Assembly (NCBI GenBank): GCA_027364655.1
Contig: DAHXOX010000092.1
Coordinates: 40,155 to 104,154, forward strand
Source of the DNA: Paludibacter sp.
Lineage (GTDB): Bacteria > Bacteroidota > Bacteroidia > Bacteroidales > Paludibacteraceae
Direction of reading: 5' to 3'
DNA: 64,000 nucleotides
Position 1 is the stretch's first letter. Every line of letters starts with the position of its first letter. The position numbers were made by a program, and so were the translations under genes. This document shows positions 18,743-26,312 of the stretch, in pieces. The notes under the pieces are model-generated. The model did no database searches, was not told the origin of the DNA, and saw nothing but the letters and a program-made list of their open reading frames with translations.

Positions 18743-20743
18743 TCACTTCGTCTTCAACAACTCTTCCAATTTAATCAATTCATCGCGATATTGAGCAGCT
18801 TCGATAAACTCTAACTTTCGCGCTGCTTGTTGCATGTTTTTGCGCGTTGTTTCAATCGCTTTTTCCAATGCAGGCCGACTCATATATTTCACAACCGGAT
18901 CGGCCGCTACATCAACCATTGTTGGCTCAGTATAAGCATTTACTGCGGCTTGATGTCCCAAAATAGACGTGTGTCCTTTGCGTATAGATTGCGGTGTGAT
19001 ACCAAACTTGGCATTGTATGCCAACTGTTTTTCACGACGACGATTCGTTTCATCAATTGTTTTCTGCATACTGTCGGTGATTTTATCAGCATACATAATG
19101 ACTCGCCCATTCAAATTACGTGCAGCGCGCCCAGCTGTTTGTGTCAACGAACGGTGTGATCGCAAAAAACCTTCTTTGTCAGCATCAAGAATGGCAACTA
19201 ATGATACTTCGGGAAGGTCTAATCCTTCACGCAGTAAATTCACTCCTATCAATACATCGAATAACCCGTTGCGCAGATCGTCCATCAACTTAACTCGTTG
19301 TAACGTATCGACATCGGAATGAATATAATTGCAACGAATCCCCATCTTGGCTAAATAATCGGTTAATTCTTCGGCCATTCGTTTGGTTAAAGTTGTTACC
19401 AGCACCCGTTCGTCCAGCTCTGTTCTTTGCACTATTTCTTCCATCAAATCATCAATTTGATTCAAACTGGGTCGAACATCAATCACCGGATCAAGCAATC
19501 CGGTTGGTCTTACCACCTGTTCAATGATCACCCCTTCGGATTTTCCTAATTCATAATCGGCCGGCGTTGCACTCACGAAAATCACTTGACGAATTAGCTC
19601 ATCAAACTCGGCAAATTGCAACGGACGATTATCTTTTGCAGCCGGTAACCGAAATCCATATTCTACTAAGTTTTGTTTACGCGAAGCATCGCCGCCATAC
19701 ATGGCTCTGATCTGTGGAATGGTAACGTGACTTTCGTCTATTACCATGAGAAAATCTTTTGGAAAATAGTCAAGCAAACAGAACGGACGACTACCCGGTT
19801 CACGTCCATCAAAATAGCGCGAATAGTTTTCGATTCCCGAACAATATCCCAATTCGCGAATCATTTCAAGATCATAAGTGACTCTTTCATTGATTCTTTT
19901 AGCTTCATACGGTTTTCCAATCGATTCAAAAAAAGCCACTTGTTTCACCAAATCATCCTGAATTTGATGAATGGCTTGATTGATACGCTCTTTAGTTGTC
20001 ACAAAGATATTGGCTGGATAAATTTCATGCGAGTCAAACATGGACAGCGTATGACCATTGATTGGATCAAACGTTTCAATTTCATCAATCACATCTCCCC
20101 AAAAGATAACGCGTAACGCCACATCGGAATAGGCCAAAAAAATGTCCACTGTCTCCCCTTTTACCCGAAAATTACCACGATTAAATTCAATTTCGTTGCG
20201 AGAATAAAGACTATCGACCAATGACCGTAGAAAAACATTGCGCGCGATAGCTTGCCCTTTTTCAATATGAATGGTGTTGCTGTAAAAATCATCAGGATTG
20301 CCAATACCATATAAACACGATACAGACGACACCACAATAACATCCTTTCTTCCTGAAAGCAATGAAGATGTGGTAGAAAGACGAAGTTTTTCAATCTCCT
20401 GATTGATAGATAAGTCCTTCTCTATGTAGGTATCTGTGACCGGTAAATAAGCTTCCGGTTGGTAATAGTCGTAATATGAAACAAAATATTCAACCGCATT
20501 ATCAGGAAAAAAAGTTTTGAATTCACTGTAAAGTTGAGCAGCCAATGTTTTATTGTGGCTCAACACCAACGTAGGCCGATTCAATTGTTCCACCACATTG
20601 GCAATGGTAAAAGTCTTTCCAGAGCCGGTTACACCAAGCAATGTTTGAAACTTGGTTCCATTTCTTATGCCATCAACTAATTGTGCAATAGCTTCCGGTT
20701 GGTCTCCTGTGGGTTGATAAGGCGATATAATCTTGAAATCCAT
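18743..20743 (-). CDS. uvrB: excinuclease ABC subunit B
   Basis: Damage-verification helicase of nucleotide excision repair; 666 aa, full length. Domains in order: Walker A LLGVTGSGKTFTIANV (residues 35-50), the DNA-gripping beta-hairpin with YYDYYQPEAYLP (about 91-102), DESHVTIPQ, the helicase motif region (RAARNLNGRVIMYAD), and a C-terminal UVR domain (LEFIEAAQYRDELIKLEELL) that contacts UvrA/UvrC. It follows a HAD phosphatase gene by 43 bp on the same strand and converges on argB. Confidence 0.97.
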   Translation of the reverse strand: MDFKIISPYQPTGDQPEAIAQLVDGIRNGTKFQTLLGVTGSGKTFTIANVVEQLNRPTLVLSHNKTLAAQLYSEFKTFFPDNAVEYFVSYYDYYQPEAYLPVTDTYIEKDLSINQEIEKLRLSTTSSLLSGRKDVIVVSSVSCLYGIGNPDDFYSNTIHIEKGQAIARNVFLRSLVDSLYSRNEIEFNRGNFRVKGETVDIFLAYSDVALRVIFWGDVIDEIETFDPINGHTLSMFDSHEIYPANIFVTTKERINQAIHQIQDDLVKQVAFFESIGKPYEAKRINERVTYDLEMIRELGYCSGIENYSRYFDGREPGSRPFCLLDYFPKDFLMVIDESHVTIPQIRAMYGGDASRKQNLVEYGFRLPAAKDNRPLQFAEFDELIRQVIFVSATPADYELGKSEGVIIEQVVRPTGLLDPVIDVRPSLNQIDDLMEEIVQRTELDERVLVTTLTKRMAEELTDYLAKMGIRCNYIHSDVDTLQRVKLMDDLRNGLFDVLIGVNLLREGLDLPEVSLVAILDADKEGFLRSHRSLTQTAGRAARNLNGRVIMYADKITDSMQKTIDETNRRREKQLAYNAKFGITPQSIRKGHTSILGHQAAVNAYTEPTMVDVAADPVVKYMSRPALEKAIETTRKNMQQAARKLEFIEAAQYRDELIKLEELLKTK

Positions 20744-20786
20744 AAATTCAATAACAATTGAGAAATCGACCTAAACACCAACTACA

Positions 20787-21515
20787 TCAACGTGCATAGC
20801 TAAAAAGATGATCCCATTGTTGATAAAGTTCTTCCATGCCGGAAAAAATAGCATTTGCGCCTTCGCTCAACAACACATCATCTTCTAAAATACCTGTATT
20901 GACAGCCAAGGTATAAATGCCCGCAGCTACCGCTGAAGCGATGCCTAAAGGTGCATTTTCCACCACGACAGCTTCCCAAGGTGCAACGTTTGCTTTTTGC
21001 AAGGCCATCAAATAAGGTTCAGGATGTGGTTTGCCAAGTTCAACATCGAAGGCAGTCACCATGCGTTCGCGTTCAAAAATTTGTGGGAAAAACAATTCTA
21101 ATTTATCCAATAAACTGGGTTGACCTGATCCTGTAACTAAAAGAATATGAATATCTTGTGACTTTATTTTTTTCAACAACTCCAACGCATACGGCATAGT
21201 GCGAACAACTTCCATCTGTTCGAATAATTGGCTCTTCGCATTATAGATGGATTGCTTTTCTACTTCCGTAGCTACTCGTCCCAATTGAGCCTGAAATACA
21301 CCGTCAATGGTTCCATTTCCGGTACGGCCTTCATTCATATAGGCTTCATAGGCAGTAAACGGCATTCCGAAACTTTTTAGCGCTTTCACCCAAGCTTCTG
21401 CGTGTGCCGGCATTGAATCAAACAAAACGCCATCCATATCAAAAAAGACTGCTTTCAATTCAAATTTCGGATACGATTTTTGCTTCAAAAAAGCAGCTAT
21501 TTCTTGTACATACAT
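20787..21515 (-). CDS. HAD-superfamily hydrolase (beta-phosphoglucomutase-like)
   Basis: 242 aa from the ATG at 21515; an upstream extension to 21590 is possible but unconserved in look. HAD motif I is FFDMDGVLFDSMPAHAEAW, motif II is LLVTGSGQPS, and motif III/IV is LGKPHPEPYLMALQ followed by VVVENAPLGIASAVAAG. The cap is the small helical type of the PGM-like group. The substrate is unknown, perhaps a sugar phosphate. It sits 43 bp before uvrB on the same strand. Confidence 0.85.
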   Translation of the reverse strand: MYVQEIAAFLKQKSYPKFELKAVFFDMDGVLFDSMPAHAEAWVKALKSFGMPFTAYEAYMNEGRTGNGTIDGVFQAQLGRVATEVEKQSIYNAKSQLFEQMEVVRTMPYALELLKKIKSQDIHILLVTGSGQPSLLDKLELFFPQIFERERMVTAFDVELGKPHPEPYLMALQKANVAPWEAVVVENAPLGIASAVAAGIYTLAVNTGILEDDVLLSEGANAIFSGMEELYQQWDHLFSYAR

Positions 21516-21638
21516 AATACAATCATTGAATAATAAACAATATAGAGGGTAAATATAATTTTGAAATCTGACAATGATCAATTTATTCAACCATCATCGA
21601 ATAATAAATCTCTACTGCCGATTTCTGTTACAAATAGA

Positions 21639-22316
21639 CTATTGGCTTCCTTCCATATCTAATAAACGTTTCACATTGAAATAAAAACCTCTTACTCCTG
21701 AAGGATTTTCACTAACTGTTATGTGGTCGCATTGAAGTCCTACCAACGATGAATGCAGTGGATATAATCCTAACATATAGATAATTTCGTATTCATCGCC
21801 AACCTCAATGACATGCCAAGCAGTTGGTAGCGTTCTTCCATTACCTGTCGAAAAGATGGTTTGAAGAATCATTTTCGCTTTAAAGCTCAATAATTTTGCA
21901 TCATCATTATCCCCCTTTACATGATAAGCATAAGCCATTCGATTTATCCAATGAATATCAAACGGAAATTTAGCTACTAACTGTCCTGCATAGAGTAAAA
22001 TCGTATCACAATCGGCATTAGTTAGCTTATCCTTATTAGCATAACGCGCTAAAATGTCGTCTTGTGGAGGATTGCCATAGGGTTGATATTCTTTCTGATA
22101 CGTAAATCCATAATATAGCGCTCGATATTGATTAATATTCAAGGTAGTATCGTTTGCAAGGTAGCGTTTGAAGAGTGCCGGATAATAGTAAGGTGAATTC
22201 GGATTTTTAATTTCCGATTTAATGTACGGATAATTAGGCGGTTCAATTGGAAGCCGTTGAGCTTGTACAAAAGAAACACTCAGAAGAAACAAAAAAACAA
22301 TCAGTATATTCTTCAT
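21639..22316 (-). CDS. DUF4919 family secreted protein
   Basis: 225 aa with a clear signal peptide (MKNILIVFLFLLSVSFVQAQ). The chain resembles DUF4919 proteins of Bacteroidota: QYRALYYGFTYQKEYQPYG, a helical repeat-like middle (DCDTILLYAGQLVAKFPFDI, MAYAYHVKGDNDDAKLLS), and a C-terminal segment ending FYFNVKRLLDMEGSQ. The helical part is TPR-like in spacing. No function is known for the family. Confidence 0.72.
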   Translation of the reverse strand: MKNILIVFLFLLSVSFVQAQRLPIEPPNYPYIKSEIKNPNSPYYYPALFKRYLANDTTLNINQYRALYYGFTYQKEYQPYGNPPQDDILARYANKDKLTNADCDTILLYAGQLVAKFPFDIHWINRMAYAYHVKGDNDDAKLLSFKAKMILQTIFSTGNGRTLPTAWHVIEVGDEYEIIYMLGLYPLHSSLVGLQCDHITVSENPSGVRGFYFNVKRLLDMEGSQ

Positions 22317-22424
22317 TTTTAATTATTTATAGCTAATTTATAAATAAACTATTCAACTTGATCACTTCTAAAGTTTTGATTCAATCAACGACTCCTGCAT
22401 GATTTTATTAGAAAATAAATTGAT

Positions 22425-22934
22425 TCAATCATCTTGCTCACTTATCTTTACTAAGAGTAATTTGAAGTCATGCTCAAAGTTAGGAGTAAAAATTCCCTGT
22501 CCTATTTGTTGTTGTATTTCGTGCATAGTCCAAAACCGTGCCGTTTCTATTTCTCCGTGATCAATTTCAAACGAACCGTCATAAATCGTATAAAACATAT
22601 TGACCAACTCTTTTTCAACCAACGATTGCCATACATAACGTTGTACAAAAACAGGTTGGTATTCCCGAATGCCTATCTCTTCAAATACTTCACGTTGCAA
22701 TGCTTGCTCCACGGTTTCTCCATAACTCACATGTCCACCCACCGATGTATCCCATTTGCCAGGTTGTGTGTCTTTGTTCATGGCACGCTTTTGCAAAAAT
22801 AGTTCTCCCGCGCTGTTTAACACATGCAAGTGAACTACAGGATGCAACCAAAACGTACCTCCGTGACATTCGCTTCGAGTTGCTTTTCCAATCACATTAC
22901 CTTGTTCATCCACCAAAGGAAATAGTTCTTCCAT
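22425..22934 (-). CDS. Nudix hydrolase (YfcD/Idi-like)
   Basis: 169 aa. The Nudix box is GGHVSYGETVEQALQREVFEEIGI with every consensus position (GX5EX7REUXEEXGU) filled. The N-terminus LFPLVDEQGNVIGKATRSE and the HPVVHLHVLNSAGELFLQKR strand are typical of the YfcD branch, which resembles isopentenyl-diphosphate isomerase. The substrate is unknown. Upstream lies a 356-bp stretch with a possible gene remnant. Confidence 0.88.
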   Translation of the reverse strand: MEELFPLVDEQGNVIGKATRSECHGGTFWLHPVVHLHVLNSAGELFLQKRAMNKDTQPGKWDTSVGGHVSYGETVEQALQREVFEEIGIREYQPVFVQRYVWQSLVEKELVNMFYTIYDGSFEIDHGEIETARFWTMHEIQQQIGQGIFTPNFEHDFKLLLVKISEQDD

Positions 22935-22940
22935 AAAAAG

Positions 22941-23201
22941 AATAAGCTCTTATTTATTATCAATTTGTCTGTCCGGATCACAGAAAATAGGAGGATAGCT
23001 GCATTGCGACAACAAAGGTACGACAAAATCCTGCAAAAGTCGGATTGCTATATGAGCTTTTAGGCCATTTAGATGACGAGCAAAAGCGTACATTCCGTAA
23101 AACAAAAGATAACAACCGAAGTCGCTGCCTTTCTGGAGATTCTTGGGCATTATACCCGCGAACCAATACAAAGTAGCATCAAAATCTTATTGAAGCAATA
23201 A
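22941..23201 (+). pseudogene. possible decayed coding fragment, function unknown
   Basis: Between the Nudix and apgM genes the plus strand reads as protein-like sequence with two compensating frame changes: frame 0 gives VRITENRRIAALRQQRYDKI before about 23036, frame 2 gives VGLLYELLGHLDDEQKRTF to about 23105, then frame 0 again gives ITTEVAAFLEILGHYTREPI and continues to a TAA at 23199-23201. The joined product would be an amphipathic helical tail of about 70-85 residues. I recognise no family and see no clear start. It could be chance. Confidence 0.25.
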
Positions 23202-23290
23202 GAACAATTTAATGTCCGTATTTTGAATTTTGATCTCTCCCTAAATCTCTCTCCAAAGTAAGAGACTTATATAAAGAATGTGGAATGAGA

Positions 23291-24499
23291 TTATTTTCTC
23301 AGCAGCATCTGCATAAATTGCATGCTCTCCAATAAGCCATAAGAACCTGCAACTACCGAAAATTCATCGTATTGTTGCACGGAGTCCGGTTGTTGTTCCG
23401 GACGATAAATGACAAAAGGGACAGGAGAGGAAGTATGAGTACGCAGATGACAAGGCGTTGGATGATCGGGTAAAATAGCCATTGTTACAGGTTCGTTCCA
23501 CTGAGACACTTCTTCAAAAATGGGCTTCACTACCCTACTATCTAAATATTCAATGGTTTTCACTTTCAAAGCGATGTCGCCCTCATGTCCGGCTTCGTCG
23601 CTGGCCTCAATATGGAGATAGACAAAATCGTTTGAACGCAACGCTTCAATAGCTGCTTGAGCTTTACCTTCATAATTGGTGTTGTAGAGTCCAGTAGCAC
23701 CTTCCACGTCAATAGGTTGCAGGCCGGCATAAACGCCTATTCCTTTAATTAGATCGACTGCAGAAATCACAGCACCACTTTGTATGCCGTACAATTGGCT
23801 AATGGGTTCCATCTTTGGCCGATAACCTGGAGACCAAAGCCATATACTGTTCGCGGCATCTTTGCCTGCTGCTTTACGTTTTAAATTAACCGGATGAGTT
23901 TCGAGCAACGATTGAGATTTTAACGTTAACTCGTTTAATAACTGTGCTGTTTGATTTGCTTCGGGAGATAACGATTTGATCATCACATCAGCAAAAGGAG
24001 TACCTGGCACATCATGCGGCGGGATACATTCCAACGCTTTTTTCCCTCCTTTCATTTTCAATAAATGACGATAAGAAACTCCGGCAAAAAAATGAATGGT
24101 ATCCGAACCTAAGTTTTCATTTAAGAAATCAATCAATTCAGCTGCTTCTTCAGTGGAAATATGTCCGGCGGAATGATTCTTGATGCGACCGTTTTCGATG
24201 CAAATCAGGTTACACCGCATTGCCATTTCATCATCAGCAATGGGAATGCCCATGCTGGCAGCTTCCAAGGAGCCACGTCCTTCAAAAACTTTTGGAACGT
24301 CATAACCCAACACGGCCATGTTTGCAATTTCACTTCCGGGTAAAAATCCTTTTGGAATGGTATTGAGTAATCCGCTGCTACCTAATGCAGTAATGCGGTC
24401 AATAAATGGTTTGTTAGCTACTTGCAAAGGTGTCTTATTTCCCAATTCGGCAATAGGTTCATCGGCCATTCCGTCACCTAATATGATAATATATTTCAT
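23291..24499 (-). CDS. apgM: cofactor-independent phosphoglycerate mutase, archaeal type
   Basis: Interconverts 3- and 2-phosphoglycerate in glycolysis and gluconeogenesis; 402 aa, family length. The alkaline-phosphatase-superfamily start IIILGDGMADEP holds the first metal ligands; GSEIANMAVLGYD contains the catalytic Ser; HIEASDEAGHEGD and ILPDHPTPCHLRTHTSSPVP hold the remaining ligands. Bacteroidota commonly carry this archaeal-type enzyme. It diverges from the DUF2851 gene. Confidence 0.94.
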   Translation of the reverse strand: MKYIIILGDGMADEPIAELGNKTPLQVANKPFIDRITALGSSGLLNTIPKGFLPGSEIANMAVLGYDVPKVFEGRGSLEAASMGIPIADDEMAMRCNLICIENGRIKNHSAGHISTEEAAELIDFLNENLGSDTIHFFAGVSYRHLLKMKGGKKALECIPPHDVPGTPFADVMIKSLSPEANQTAQLLNELTLKSQSLLETHPVNLKRKAAGKDAANSIWLWSPGYRPKMEPISQLYGIQSGAVISAVDLIKGIGVYAGLQPIDVEGATGLYNTNYEGKAQAAIEALRSNDFVYLHIEASDEAGHEGDIALKVKTIEYLDSRVVKPIFEEVSQWNEPVTMAILPDHPTPCHLRTHTSSPVPFVIYRPEQQPDSVQQYDEFSVVAGSYGLLESMQFMQMLLRK

Positions 24500-24845
24500 G
24501 AAATTGTTTTATTTTTTTCTCTATGGTTTATGGGGAATTTGGTCCGTATATCGAGACTTGTTCCCAAAACTGTTTATTTTAGTTTGGTTGAAAAAATGGC
24601 ATATTCTTCATCAAAAAATATCAGTCAAAAACTTTATGCCACTTTTTTGTGTTATGCTTCAACCTTTGCAAAGATACGGTGTTCTATGAAAAAAAACCAG
24701 AGAAAACCAATGGTTAGACATCTTTTATGTCCTACGATTGAAAGAAGACTATGTGAACATAAACGCATAAATAGTATTTACTTTATTGATTTATAGGAAT
24801 ATAATTCACTAAAACTTTTGATGAAAATCTATTGCATCACCCTTT
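24500..24845. other. divergent intergenic region apgM / DUF2851
   Basis: No supported gene; short open frames here have no recognisable content. A minus-strand TATCTTTG (24676-24669) is a perfect -7 element that could serve apgM with a leader of about 160 nt, but no -33 TTG lies at the right distance. Confidence 0.35.
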
Positions 24846-24873
24846 TTGAAATATGTAAAAATGAGTAACTTTG
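24846..24873 (+). promoter_or_regulatory. probable promoter for the DUF2851 gene
   Basis: TTG at 24846-24848, 17-bp spacer, TAACTTTG at 24866-24873 (perfect TAnnTTTG). The ATG at 24903 lies 30 bp further on. Confidence 0.5.
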
Positions 24874-24902
24874 AGATTATTTAATTTCTACATCATAAAC
24901 CC

Positions 24903-26177
24903 ATGAAAGAAGTGCTTCTTCAATATGCTTGGCAGTATAAATTATTTTATATCAATAATTTACAAACAACAAACGGTGAATCAATTGAAATAATTGACGT
25001 TGGACAATTAAATAGCAATGCCGGTCCGGACTTCTTTAATGCAAAAATTAAGATTGGAGATACTCTTTGGGCAGGAAACGTTGAAGTACATATTCGTGCT
25101 TCCGATTGGTTTCTTCATCATCATGATCAAAATAGCAACTATCAATCTGTTATTTTGCATGTTATCAACCAAAATGATGGATCAGTAAAAAGACCAGATG
25201 GAGAGGAGATACCTCAACTCATTCTTCCCTATTTTTCTGATTTGGAAGAAAAGTATGAGCAACTATTGCAAAAAAACACGTTCGTTGCATGTAGCCTTGT
25301 ATTAGATAAAGTTGCACCCATTGCATTGCATAGTTGGCTAAATGCTTTAATGATAGAACGATTGGAACAGAAAGCGACTCAGATGGAGCAGGTTTTGAAT
25401 TTCACGCAGCACCATTGGGAAGAGAGTTTTTACATTCTTTTGGCTCGAAATTTTGGATTGAATCTGAATGGAGAACCTTTTGAACAACTTGCTAAATCAC
25501 TGCCAAACAATTTACTGGCAAAGCACAAAAACAATCTTTTTCAAATAGAAGCATTATTGTTTGGTCAGTCAGGATTATTGGATGAGATTTTTGAAACGAA
25601 TGACGAATATGTTCAACGACTGCAAAATGAAGCGCTTTTTCTTCGCAAAAAATACACGTTGACACCTATGAATGGTCAATTATGGAAAATGCTACGTTTG
25701 CGACCCATTAATTTCCCAACGGTACGAATCGCCCAGTTAGCTGCCTTGATTCATCAATCATCAAAACTTTTTTCAAAAATCGTAGAAAATCAGGATATTA
25801 ACTATCTTATTTCATTATTTCGATGTGAACCGTCACTCTATTGGAAAACACACTATTCATTTCATCAATCTTCGAGATCATCAAACAAAGCAATTGGTGA
25901 CAGGACTATACAACTTCTAATTATCAATACGTTAGTCCCTTATATTTTTTTATATGGCAAATACAAAGCCCTACCCAAACTACAAGAAAACGCGTTAGAA
26001 CTTTTGGAAAAACTTCCTTCGGAGCAAAATCATGTGATCGAAAACTGGGCGATATTAAACATCGTAGCGCATTCAGCATTCGAGTCGCAAGCACTGCTCC
26101 ATTTAAAAAAGAATTATTGCGATGCAAAAAAATGTCTGCAATGTCGTATTGGCCATATTGCTCTCACGATCAATTAA
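24903..26177 (+). CDS. DUF2851 family protein
   Basis: 424 aa, typical of the family, which is found across Bacteroidota. The N-terminus has the conserved LNSNAGPDFFNAKIKIGD and WAGNVEVHIRASDW blocks, then HHHDQNSNYQSVILHVINQND. The C-terminus keeps a Cys pair in KKCLQCRIGHIAL, suggesting a bound metal (inference). The N-terminal blocks have a nuclease-fold feel, but no function is established for this protein. Confidence 0.85.
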   Translation: MKEVLLQYAWQYKLFYINNLQTTNGESIEIIDVGQLNSNAGPDFFNAKIKIGDTLWAGNVEVHIRASDWFLHHHDQNSNYQSVILHVINQNDGSVKRPDGEEIPQLILPYFSDLEEKYEQLLQKNTFVACSLVLDKVAPIALHSWLNALMIERLEQKATQMEQVLNFTQHHWEESFYILLARNFGLNLNGEPFEQLAKSLPNNLLAKHKNNLFQIEALLFGQSGLLDEIFETNDEYVQRLQNEALFLRKKYTLTPMNGQLWKMLRLRPINFPTVRIAQLAALIHQSSKLFSKIVENQDINYLISLFRCEPSLYWKTHYSFHQSSRSSNKAIGDRTIQLLIINTLVPYIFLYGKYKALPKLQENALELLEKLPSEQNHVIENWAILNIVAHSAFESQALLHLKKNYCDAKKCLQCRIGHIALTIN

Positions 26178-26312
26178 AAAGAACATAATTTCAACTCGAT
26201 CGAAAAATAAACAAGACACGATATTAAACCTTTTAATAAAGCAATTGTCTCATTAATAAATGCAATTCCTGATTTGATGTCCATTTTTATTTTCTTGGTT
26301 AATTTGCAGATT

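Noticed and set aside
22950-23171. 73- and 62-codon minus-strand frames between Nudix and apgM
   Set aside because: Their translations do not look like protein; the plus-strand fragments in the same place look better.
24530-24796. 88-codon plus-strand frame between apgM and DUF2851
   Set aside because: Composition is that of AT-rich intergenic DNA and it has no ribosome site or family look.
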